A stretch of DNA of 64,000 bases from Streptomyces misionensis (GTDB lineage Bacteria; Actinomycetota; Actinomycetes; Streptomycetales; Streptomycetaceae), in contig NZ_FNTD01000004.1 in assembly GCF_900104815.1 (NCBI RefSeq), forward strand, positions 7,997,001 through 8,061,000. Direction: 5' to 3'. The translations under genes and the position numbers were made by a program. The notes under the pieces were generated by a model. The model did not search any database. It was not told the origin of the DNA and saw only the letters and a program-made list of their open reading frames with translations. Below are positions 16,705-24,024 of the stretch, in pieces. Numbering within the stretch: the stretch's first letter is position 1; every line of letters begins with the position of its first letter.

Positions 16705-16821
16705 ATGTTTCGCCGATTGCTGCGGATCCGTTCGCCTCGTCGGCTCACCTTTCTCGGGACCGGCCGCCTGATCCGGGGTTTCAGCGGCGGATTCTACGAC
16801 GGTCACGGCTACCAGTCCTGA
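16705..16821 (+). CDS. Lasso peptide precursor (A protein)
   Basis: A 38-residue ORF with an excellent ribosome site (GGAGGT, 6 nt before ATG) directly precedes the leader-peptidase and cyclase genes. The leader (residues 1-24) is Arg-rich and has a Ser-Pro-Arg-Arg-Leu segment where lasso leaders carry the YxxP recognition motif. The predicted core is residues 25-38, GFSGGFYDGHGYQS: Gly1 and Asp8 (D32 of the precursor) are placed for an eight-residue macrolactam, with a six-residue loop and tail. No Cys is present, so it would be a class II lasso. The usual Thr at leader position -2 is Ile here, with Thr at -6. No other start places an acid at ring position 7-9 behind a Gly. The ring pattern G-F-x-G-x-x-x-D recalls anantin. 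Confidence 0.88.
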   Translation: MFRRLLRIRSPRRLTFLGTGRLIRGFSGGFYDGHGYQS

Positions 16822-16852
16822 CCCGTTCCGCTCGGACCCTGGAGGGTGCGCA

Positions 16853-17476
16853 GTGGCCGACGAGGCCGATGCCCTGGCAGCCATGGCAGAGATCCTTGCA
16901 CCGCATTGCCACGTCACCAGGTTGTCCGGCGGAGCGCTGATCGCGGACTGGAAGCGGACACGTTTCCTCGGGATGACGCCGGCGGACGTGCGGGCGCTGA
17001 CCGGGGGCGACGCAGAGGAGCGCGCCGAGGTCGTCACGGACCTCGTCCGGGCCGGCTGCGCGACGGGTCGCTCACGGGCACCCACGGAGGCCGGCGTCCG
17101 GCTCTGGTTGCACGGCACGCACCTGCTGATTCGAACCTTGGGATTCGGACGGGTGCTCCGGCTGCTGCCCGTGGTCGCCCCGGACTACGCCCGCACGGAC
17201 CGCCCCCCGGCGGAACAGGTGGGACGGCTGAAACGAGCGGTGCAGTCACAGAGCCGCAGGAGTTGCTCGGTCAATGGTGACTGCAAGTCCGAGGCGGTGA
17301 CGGCCTTCGTGCTGCTGCGGCGACGCGGTTGGGAGGCCGTCCTCCACGTCGGTGTGCGCGAACACCCCTTCGCCCTGCACACATGGGTGTCTTCGGCCGG
17401 ACTGTGCATCCCGGACGCCGACCCGGGCGGGCACGCGTTCACCCCGGTGCTCTCGATCGGCCGTGGAGGTCCGTGA
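16853..17476 (+). CDS. Lasso peptide leader peptidase fused to an RRE-like domain (B1-B2 fusion)
   Basis: The 207-residue protein appears to join both B functions. Residues about 15-75 (Gly-Gly-Ala-Leu-Ile-Ala-Asp-Trp-Lys-Arg-Thr-Arg-Phe-Leu-Gly) look like a diverged PqqD-type RiPP recognition element that would bind the leader. Residues about 85-207 are a B2 transglutaminase-like protease with candidate triad Cys144 (Asp-Cys-Lys-Ser-Glu-Ala), His176 (Phe-Ala-Leu-His-Thr-Trp-Val) and Asp188 (Ile-Pro-Asp-Ala-Asp). It removes the leader to expose Gly1. GTG at 16853 has GGAGGG 6 nt upstream. It lies 31 bp after the precursor and 1 bp before the cyclase gene. In most actinobacterial lasso clusters B1 and B2 are separate genes. 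Confidence 0.85.
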   Translation: MADEADALAAMAEILAPHCHVTRLSGGALIADWKRTRFLGMTPADVRALTGGDAEERAEVVTDLVRAGCATGRSRAPTEAGVRLWLHGTHLLIRTLGFGRVLRLLPVVAPDYARTDRPPAEQVGRLKRAVQSQSRRSCSVNGDCKSEAVTAFVLLRRRGWEAVLHVGVREHPFALHTWVSSAGLCIPDADPGGHAFTPVLSIGRGGP

Positions 17477-17477
17477 C

Positions 17478-19292
17478 ATGGAGGCGCTCCACCTCGAGTG
17501 GACCAACGGCGCGCCCAAGCTCTGGACCGCCGAGTCGATGGAGCGTCGGGGACTCGTGACGACGGTCTCCTCACCGGAGGGCACCGCGACCGTCGTCGGC
17601 TCGGTCGGCCCGGCGCGGAACCGGGTGGCGGGCGCTCGCGCCCTCCTGGACGCCCTCGGCCGACGGGGAGCCGCCGCGCCGTTGCCGGCGGGCGACTACG
17701 CGGCCGTTCTGGTGTACCGCGACCGCGTCCTCGTCACCCGGGACGAGCAGGCGCGCATCCCGCTGTTCTTCCGGGAGTCCGGTGGCCACGTGAGCGCCGT
17801 GAGCACCTCGGTCCGCCGACTGGGGAACGGTTCGGCGCTCGAACCCCGCTATTTCTGCCGGTATCTCACCGGGAACATGGCGCAACCGCACATGGACCTC
17901 ACTCCCTTCGCGGGGGTGCACCGCGTCCTCGCCGGGGAGGTGCTGGAGCTCTCGGTCAGCGGGCGGATACGCCACGGCGGGCCACGACGCGTCCGGCCGG
18001 CCCCCGGCCGGCCCGCACCGACAGACGGGTCCCACCTCCATGGGGCAGCGACGGAGCTGCGCCGGGCGCTGGAAGGGGCCGTGCGGCGCCGGCTGGGCAC
18101 CATGACGGCCTGCCACGTCTCCGGCGGCCTCGACTCCACCAGCGTGGCGCTGCTCGCGGCACGCCTGCTGGCCGCGGAACGGGACGGCCCCGGGGACCTC
18201 TTCCTGCTCGCCGGGCGTTTCACCGGGGGAGAGCTGGCCGGCGAGCAGCCGTACCTCGACGCGGCGGTGAACGAGATCCGTCGTCTCGCGCCCGCGGCCC
18301 GCCCGTTGATCGTCGACACCGACGACGTGGCCGATTTCGACGACTTCGAGCACCACGCGGGAGACGCAGACGAGCCACATGCGCACGCGTTCCGTGCCCC
18401 GTTCTGGGCCAGGCTCCACGCCGCTGCCGCCGAACTGGGCTGTGACACCGTCCTGACCGGTTGCGGCGCCGACCCGGTCGTGGACGCCAACCCGTTCCAT
18501 CTGCACCGTCTCGCCCGCACGGGGCAGTTGCGGGAGCTGGCCAGGCAGGCACGCGCCTGGGCCGACGGCGCCGAGCGGGGGCTGCGGGAGACGATCCACG
18601 CCTACGTCGTACGGCCGGCCCTTCCGCTGACGGCCGAACGGACGGGGGCGCTCGTGCACGGTAGGACCGTGCTCGGCGGCCTCGGCTCCTTCACCCGTCC
18701 CCCCTGGCTGCGAGCGGCGTTCGCGCGGGAGCACGGCTACCGCGAGGCCAGCGTCGCGGAAAGCCGCTTCGTGTACGGGCGCCGGCCGGAGCGGTCGCTC
18801 TACGAAGCGGCGAACTACCTTGCCGCTCCGGACCTGCTGTCCTGGCAGCGCGCGGGGGAGGACGGGTTCTGCCTCTCGCACCCCTTCCTCGACCCGGAGG
18901 TCATCGCCACGATGCGCGGCTTCCCCAGCGAGGCCGTGTTCGATCCGGGCCGTCCGAAGGCGGTGCTGCGCGAGGCCATGGCGGACCTGCTGCCGGCCCC
19001 GATCGGCCGCAGAACGGTGAAGGTCCCCTTCGACGGTCTCTACGCCCGCGGTCTGCGGACCCACGGCGCCGCACTCATCGACCTGTGCCGCTCCGCCCGG
19101 CACCCGCTGGTCGGGGAGATGTTCGACGTCCCTCTGCTGTGCCGGGCGGTGCGGGAGGCCCAGTTCGGGCTGGGGGACGCGCGCTCCTGGGACCGGGTGA
19201 ACAGTTCGCTGGCGCTGGTGGCCTGGCTGGAGCGTGCGAATGAGCCCTCCAGCGCGTACGGCGCGGCCGGGCCCGTCAAACCCGGCTCTTGA
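17478..19292 (+). CDS. Lasso peptide macrolactam synthetase (C protein, asparagine-synthetase-like)
   Basis: The 604-residue protein has the two-part Asn-synthetase-B layout. The N-terminal part (1-160) resembles the glutaminase fold but lacks the nucleophilic Cys2, as in lasso cyclases. The C-terminal synthetase carries the ATP-pyrophosphatase motif Ser-Gly-Gly-Leu-Asp-Ser-Thr at 215-221. A Gly-Cys-Gly-Ala-Asp-Pro run near 335 and Ser-His-Pro-Phe-Leu-Asp-Pro near 470 match the family's later motifs. It adenylates the ring Asp and lets Gly1 attack, closing the ring around the tail. GGAGGT precedes the ATG by 8 nt. Its last 17 bp overlap the end of a convergent membrane-protein gene. Confidence 0.92.
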   Translation: MEALHLEWTNGAPKLWTAESMERRGLVTTVSSPEGTATVVGSVGPARNRVAGARALLDALGRRGAAAPLPAGDYAAVLVYRDRVLVTRDEQARIPLFFRESGGHVSAVSTSVRRLGNGSALEPRYFCRYLTGNMAQPHMDLTPFAGVHRVLAGEVLELSVSGRIRHGGPRRVRPAPGRPAPTDGSHLHGAATELRRALEGAVRRRLGTMTACHVSGGLDSTSVALLAARLLAAERDGPGDLFLLAGRFTGGELAGEQPYLDAAVNEIRRLAPAARPLIVDTDDVADFDDFEHHAGDADEPHAHAFRAPFWARLHAAAAELGCDTVLTGCGADPVVDANPFHLHRLARTGQLRELARQARAWADGAERGLRETIHAYVVRPALPLTAERTGALVHGRTVLGGLGSFTRPPWLRAAFAREHGYREASVAESRFVYGRRPERSLYEAANYLAAPDLLSWQRAGEDGFCLSHPFLDPEVIATMRGFPSEAVFDPGRPKAVLREAMADLLPAPIGRRTVKVPFDGLYARGLRTHGAALIDLCRSARHPLVGEMFDVPLLCRAVREAQFGLGDARSWDRVNSSLALVAWLERANEPSSAYGAAGPVKPGS

Positions 19293-20583
19293 TGTCCCAC
19301 AGCGACCGTTCGATCGGGCCCCTGAGGATGTCGACGAGACCGTAGCGGCTCACCAGCTCGCGCCCCTCCGCCGCGGTGGGGATGCGGCCTTCGTCGCCGT
19401 TTCGCGCGACGATCGTCGCCACGCTCGCGCCGTGTGTGCCGAACCTCCAGTAGACCGTCACGTACCGCGGGTCCCGGGTGCGCTCGTCGATCGCGTTGTT
19501 CTCGTGCACCCTGGCGCGGTAGATGATGGAGTCCAAACCCTGCTTCTGCTGCTCCTTCACCCAGCCGGGGACATTCTTCCCGCTCCAGGAATACGCCTTG
19601 AACTCGAGCGGTGGCTCCAGGCCGAGCCGGTCCTTGCGAGCGAGGCTCGCGGTGGCGTAGAACGCCAGCTGGTCGTACGGGGTGTCGATGGGCAGTTGCA
19701 CCACCACTCGGGTGGCGAACGTGTCGCTCGACTCGATCCACTGCCCGTAGGGCATCCACGGACGGGCCTCCACCAACTCGCCGGGCTGATGGATCTCCCT
19801 GCGGGAGAGTGGATTCACCTCCTGGGACGTGCTCCACTTCTCCGCATCGGTACGCCATTGCGTGCGGAGCCGGTCTTTCCGGCTCAGCGGAACCCGTTCG
19901 CCCATGGCGTGGAACTCCGTGCCGAGCACGTAGAAACCGACGTCACCGTGGTTCTCCAGGGTGATGTCGACCGGTACGGAGAATTCCGTCCGGTCCCGAC
20001 TCAGCACGGGATTTCCCAGGGACAACCCGATGAGGGGCCTGGTCTCACGCTGGTAGGGCTGGTAGAGGTTCTGGTAGCCGAAATTGGCGATCGCGATGGC
20101 CGAGGAGACGACGAGCGCCGCGGCCACCCGCTTCGGAGCGGGGATCCTGACCGCTGTTCGCCACACCGCGAAGACGGCCCATGCGGAACCCGCGGTGAGC
20201 GCAACGAACAGCGCGAGGTAGGCCCTGGAGTCGCCCCTCGCCGTCTCGACCACGAGCAGGGCGTTGGTCAGCAGAGCGGCGAACGCGCCGATCAGCGCGA
20301 CCATGCCGGAGTAAGGGAAACTGCGCCACAACCAGTGGTCGACGACCGCGGCGGCGCCCAGGAACGCGGTGAAGGCGACCGCGATGAGGACGGCGCCCGT
20401 GATACGCCCGGGGAAGGTCAGAGCGTGGACGAAGTCTTCGAGGCCGAACCACCCCATGACCAGCGTTGTCGTGAGGAGGACCAGCAGGATCGCCGCCATC
20501 GTCACGCGGGATTGCGGGGTTCTCGGTGGGGGCCGCCGCGCTTTCAGGTGCGAGCGGGGCTGATGCCGCGGGGAAGTCCTCAC
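19276..20583 (-). CDS. Unassigned membrane protein: four N-terminal helices plus a large soluble domain
   Basis: I do not recognise the family of this 435-residue protein. Four hydrophobic helices fall at about 27-45, 55-80, 90-110 and 120-140, with a fifth short hydrophobic stretch near 155. About 270 hydrophilic residues follow, rich in aromatic and charged residues with beta-like Val-Pro-Val-Asp-Ile-Thr-Leu-Glu-Asn-His-Gly, which suggests an Ig-like or sensor domain outside the membrane. GTG at 20583 is chosen because AGGAGGTGATCA sits just before it, an almost complete match to the 16S anti-Shine-Dalgarno. It converges on and overlaps the lasso cyclase by 17 bp. It may belong to the lasso locus or only border it. 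Confidence 0.75.
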   Translation of the reverse strand: MRTSPRHQPRSHLKARRPPPRTPQSRVTMAAILLVLLTTTLVMGWFGLEDFVHALTFPGRITGAVLIAVAFTAFLGAAAVVDHWLWRSFPYSGMVALIGAFAALLTNALLVVETARGDSRAYLALFVALTAGSAWAVFAVWRTAVRIPAPKRVAAALVVSSAIAIANFGYQNLYQPYQRETRPLIGLSLGNPVLSRDRTEFSVPVDITLENHGDVGFYVLGTEFHAMGERVPLSRKDRLRTQWRTDAEKWSTSQEVNPLSRREIHQPGELVEARPWMPYGQWIESSDTFATRVVVQLPIDTPYDQLAFYATASLARKDRLGLEPPLEFKAYSWSGKNVPGWVKEQQKQGLDSIIYRARVHENNAIDERTRDPRYVTVYWRFGTHGASVATIVARNGDEGRIPTAAEGRELVSRYGLVDILRGPIERSLWDIKSRV

Positions 20584-20969
20584 TTGATCACCTCCTGGGC
20601 CACCGGCCGACCACGGTGTTCCGGCCGTGCCGACGGTGAGGGCCTGGGCCGGGCCGACGATCACCACCGGGTACGTGCCAGACCAGACGATCTTGCTCGG
20701 TGACCAGGACACCACCTTTCCACCACGGCCGGTGGCGGCCGCGCCGAGTCGCCGCGAAATCCCACGTCTGGAGGCACACGCGCGGTGCTTCCATGGTCGA
20801 ATCACCCCGGAACCCCGGTCGGCCACGGGCGGACTGGCGCCGGCCTGCTACAGGTCGGGCCCGGGGCGGTCAACCTCGGCCAGGCGGCCGTCGACGGTGA
20901 CAGAGGGCGCCGTGACGTGCTGTGGCTGTATGGTCGCTACCAGCTGAATGAGCAGGCGGGGGTGGGAAG
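20584..20969. other. Intergenic stretch without an assignable gene
   Basis: This separates the membrane protein from the EACC1-caspase pair and must hold promoters for both directions. I see no convincing coding sequence, strong palindrome or repeat. Confidence 0.5.
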
Positions 20970-21329
20970 TTGGAGGCGAGGATCGCCATCGTCGGCGGCT
21001 GTGACGGGGACCTGCCCTCGTTGTACCAGTGGCTGACGGGTGAGGACGAACTGCGAGGGCATGTACGGGTCGCCAGGCGGCCGATGCGCGAGACCGACCT
21101 CGGGTCGGCTGGGGACCTGCTCACGGTGGCCCTGAGCGCGGGAGGAGCGGGCTCGGTACTGAGCTCGGCGCTCATCACCTGGCTGAAGACGCGTCGCACG
21201 TCGGCGAAGATCACCGTCGAGGCTGGGAACCGCTCGATCACCCTGGAGATCGACACGCTCCGCGACGCCACGGCCCTGCTGGAGCAGGTCCTGCGAGCCG
21301 ACCGCGACGATGCCGACCGCAGTGCCTGA
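20970..21329 (+). CDS. Effector-associated constant component 1 (EACC1)-like protein
   Basis: This 119-residue protein has the pattern of EACC1: a ferredoxin-like start (Glu-Ala-Arg-Ile-Ala-Ile-Val-Gly-Gly), Leu-Tyr-Gln-Trp-Leu and Glu-Leu-Arg-Gly-His-Val, a Gly/Ala-rich hydrophobic helix near 50-70, then a basic Lys-Thr-Arg-Arg-Thr and a final strand-rich part. EACC1 proteins are proposed to act as invariable adaptors or regulators of effectors such as caspases and trypsins in actinobacterial conflict systems. The start is a TTG at 20970. Its last 20 bp overlap the caspase gene, so the two are co-translated. Confidence 0.75.
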   Translation: MEARIAIVGGCDGDLPSLYQWLTGEDELRGHVRVARRPMRETDLGSAGDLLTVALSAGGAGSVLSSALITWLKTRRTSAKITVEAGNRSITLEIDTLRDATALLEQVLRADRDDADRSA

Positions 21330-22485
21330 GCCCGGTCCGCCGCCCGGGTCCCATGCCTTGTTGATCGGTGTGCCGGAGTACGCGAATCCGGAGTTCACCC
21401 CCATCCCGGCGGTGCGCAACAGCTTGCAGCGCGTACGTGATCTCCTGTGCGACGAGCAGCTGTGCGGTTGGAAGAGCGATCAGGTCACCGTGATCGACGA
21501 GGTCTCGTCGGCTTCGGAGCTCGCCGTGCAGGTCGCCGACGTGGCGGAGAAGGTCACGGGCAACTTCCTCCTGTACTACGTCGGTCACGGGATGCTCTCA
21601 CCCGCGGGGGACCTGTGTCTCGTGATGCCCGGGACGCGCCCGGACCGCCCGACGATCACCGGCCTTCTATGGGGCCATGTGGCCGAAGCGTTGCGGCTGA
21701 GCCCCGCGAAGGCCCGCATCACGATCCTGGACTGCTGCTTCGCGGGCCAGGCCATCGAGGCGCTCACCACCGACGGGCAGGCACTGGCCGGCCTCGCGTC
21801 CGTCCAGGGTGTCTACACGCTGACCGCCACCAGCCGCAACCGTACCGCTCACGTGCCCCCGCTGGCCGAGCAGGACGCTCGGTCGACCTCGTTCACCGAA
21901 CACCTCTGCGACCTCGTGCGTGCCGGTGTTCCCGGCAGGCCGGCGCAGCTGACCCTCAACGACATCTACCCCGTGCTGCGCGCCGAGCTGCAGGCCAAGG
22001 GCCTGCCCGTGCCGAATCAGCGCGGCACCGACACCGCGGGGCACGTCGTCTTCGCCCGCAACGCGGCCGTACCCGTCTCCGCCCGCGCCGAGCCGACGAT
22101 CAGCGGAAACGCGGTCGTCCTCCAAGAAGGGCGCCCGTTCGAAGATCGTGTGGCTGACGTGGTGGCGGCATGGGCCAGCCGCGGGCAGGGCCCGGACTGG
22201 CTGGTGAGCGGGACCGCCTTCCTCGTTCTGTACCTGTGGTGGCTCGATGGCCGACGGAGGGACGAGGCCGCCCCCCTCACACGCGCCTACGTGGAAGCCT
22301 CGTACGAATCCATCGGAGGCCGGGACGCGTGGATGGAGATGCAACACCGGCGCGTGCGTTGTGCCTGTCACGGTGAGTCCTGGCGAGTGGAGAACATCAA
22401 CATGTGCCTCGACTGCCTGCGGTACCAGTGCATCGACATCGTCGGCCGGGAATGCGCGGCCTGCGGCGGCCGAATCGTCGGCTAG
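21310..22485 (+). CDS. Caspase-family (peptidase C14) protease with C-terminal zinc-ribbon-like module
   Basis: The 391-residue protein has a caspase fold over residues about 13-250. The catalytic dyad is His93 (Tyr-Tyr-Val-Gly-His-Gly) and Cys143 (Ile-Leu-Asp-Cys-Cys-Phe-Ala-Gly). After a linker and a helical segment (about 275-345), the C-terminus holds seven Cys within 35 residues: C351 and C353, C366 and C369, C374, C382 and C385. This looks like a zinc ribbon or a compact double-zinc module. Caspase-EACC1 pairs are predicted suicide or signalling effectors. The C-terminal module could be the sensor that releases protease activity, but that is inference. It overlaps EACC1 upstream by 20 bp. 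Confidence 0.88.
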   Translation: MPTAVPEPGPPPGSHALLIGVPEYANPEFTPIPAVRNSLQRVRDLLCDEQLCGWKSDQVTVIDEVSSASELAVQVADVAEKVTGNFLLYYVGHGMLSPAGDLCLVMPGTRPDRPTITGLLWGHVAEALRLSPAKARITILDCCFAGQAIEALTTDGQALAGLASVQGVYTLTATSRNRTAHVPPLAEQDARSTSFTEHLCDLVRAGVPGRPAQLTLNDIYPVLRAELQAKGLPVPNQRGTDTAGHVVFARNAAVPVSARAEPTISGNAVVLQEGRPFEDRVADVVAAWASRGQGPDWLVSGTAFLVLYLWWLDGRRRDEAAPLTRAYVEASYESIGGRDAWMEMQHRRVRCACHGESWRVENINMCLDCLRYQCIDIVGRECAACGGRIVG

Positions 22486-23192
22486 TGCCATGGCCGGAAG
22501 GCGCGCCGGGTACCGGTCGTAGAGAGGTGGAGCGAAAACCGGCTCGGCAGCGGGACGGGGTCGGTGCCGGGGACGACGGTGTTGGTGAGCGTGCCGATGC
22601 CCTCCACGGTGAGGGAGACGGTGTCCCCGGGCTTCAGCGCGGGTGGTGTCCGTTCGCCGCGCAGGCCCCACAGCTCGGCGAGGCAACCGCACCAGTCGTT
22701 GAAGACGGTGTACCCGGCGATGTGGTCGCGCGCCTGCTCCGGGGTGAGGTCACGGCCCTCCCGGCCGATCACCGCGCCCACCTCCAGCTCGAAGTCGAAC
22801 GCCGTCGAACCGGGCGGCACCGGGATGCCGTCGCCCGGGCCGTGGATCGCGTGCGGGTTGGTGAAGCAGAACGTGGGCGCTGCGTACCACTGCTCGGGCA
22901 CACCGGAAACTTCGTCCACCGAGCGCCGTACGCCCTCGACGTGTTCCTCGAAGGTGACGAAGTCCCTCACGGACGCGGGCTGGAACGGTGACAGCAGGCG
23001 GACCTCGGAGAGGTGCGGGCCGGGCGCGACGCCGCCGGCCGCGGTGCCGGCGGCGAGGAGTCCGCTCAGCCCGTCGCCCCGAGCGAGCAGTTCGGTGAGC
23101 GACGTGGTGCCGGGCAGCGGGAGGAGGGTGCCGTCCTCCTCCTCTACCGCGACGCGACGGCGATGGTGGTGCTCGTAGCTGGCGAAACGCAT
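22482..23192 (-). pseudogene. Fumarylacetoacetate (FAA) hydrolase-family gene with an in-frame internal deletion
   Basis: The 236-residue product starts like a normal FAA hydrolase (Met-Arg-Phe-Ala-Ser-Tyr-Glu; Phe-Val-Thr-Phe-Glu-Glu-His near 80). It then passes directly from Thr-Val-Phe-Asn-Asp-Trp to Cys-Gly-Cys-Leu-Ala-Glu-Leu-Trp-Gly, a segment that lies about 90 residues later in intact relatives. The missing part holds the core strands and the Lys/Asp substrate-binding region (usually an SxRDxQ...KxxD stretch). The C-terminal Gly-Asp-Thr-Val-Ser-Leu-Thr-Val-Glu-Gly-Ile-Gly follows normally. The metal ligand Glu pair (Glu-Leu-Glu) survives. The frame is kept, so a protein may be made, but it should be inactive. 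It overlaps the convergent caspase end by 4 bp. Confidence 0.65.
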
Positions 23193-23314
23193 GACGGGTC
23201 TCCTGAGGAACCGTGGGCGGCCGGGACCGGGGGCGCGGTGGGCAGTCAGGGCATGACAGGGATCGCCGCGCCCTCGGGGCGGAGGGGGATCAGACGGGCG
23301 GGGCGATGAAGACG

Positions 23315-23473
23315 CCGCGGTCGGGGTCGGGTCAGGCGGCGCATCTCGGCCGCGTACGACTCGGGCGGTATCCCGGCGCGGTCGCGGTTGGCCTCGACGA
23401 CGTACGCGTACAACGTGGTCTCGCTGGTCGGGCAGTAACCGGCGATGTAGGCCGGGCCGCCGTAGGCGAGGTC
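23315..23473 (-). pseudogene. Fragment resembling a FAD-dependent monooxygenase
   Basis: The minus-strand frame reads Tyr-Gly-Gly-Pro-Ala-Tyr-Ile-Ala-Gly-Tyr-Cys-Pro-Thr-Ser, then Leu-Tyr-Ala-Tyr-Val-Val-Glu-Ala, then Tyr-Ala-Ala-Glu-Met-Arg-Arg-Leu. This resembles the substrate-binding middle of PHBH-fold hydroxylases. It has neither start nor catalytic motifs and abuts the next FAA-hydrolase remnant. Confidence 0.35.
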
Positions 23474-23476
23474 GGT

Positions 23477-24022
23477 TCAGGTCAGGCCGTACTCCAGTGC
23501 CTCTTCGACGGACACGCGGTGCGCGGGGCGGCCGATGACGGCCGCCAACTCCAGCTCCCAGTCCGGCTTCTCCGCCCAGGCGGGCAGCACGACGTCGTCG
23601 TACGGGCCGATGATCGAGGTCGGCAGGCCGATGAAGACGTACGGCAGGTCCTCGGCCGCCCGCCGGTCCATGATCTCGGCGGCCTCGGCGCGCCGCTCGC
23701 TCTCCGGCCGGTCGTCGCCGGGCGCACGGTGGGCGACGTGCAGGTCGATGACGTGCCGGCGGTAGTTGGCGCCGGACTGGAACACCTGTCGTGGCTCGAC
23801 CGGCGCGTGCACCGCCGGCCCCGGCGGCGGCTCGCGCCCGGCGCCCCCGACGGCGGCCAGCTCCCGCAGCCGCGGCAGGAGGGCGTCCCAGTCCTCCAAC
23901 ACGTCCCGGACCGTGAGCCGTTCGTCGTCCAGCGCCGACCGGAGATCGATCACGTGCTCGGCGGCGGTGACCAGAACGGGGAACGCGGGGCCGCCCGGGC
24001 GGGACAGAGTGGCGAGAGCGAA
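23477..24022 (-). pseudogene. Second FAA hydrolase-family remnant, truncated at both ends
   Basis: The fragment runs from Ala-Leu-Ala-Thr-Leu-Ser-Arg-Pro-Gly-Gly (normally residues 3-12) to Trp-Glu-Leu-Glu-Leu-Ala-Ala-Val-Ile-Gly-Arg-Pro-Ala-His-Arg-Val-Ser. It then stops after Glu-Ala-Leu-Glu-Tyr, where intact proteins continue for a further 130 or so residues. The initiator Met is gone, and sequence belonging to a LysR gene in the opposite direction begins immediately at that point. So the promoter region that once served both genes has been deleted. Confidence 0.6.
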
Positions 24023-24024
24023 AG

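Noticed and set aside
16705..16821. Alternative lasso core starts (Arg21 after Thr19-Gly20, or Gly28/Gly29)
   Set aside because: None of them places Asp or Glu at ring position 7-9; only Gly25 does.
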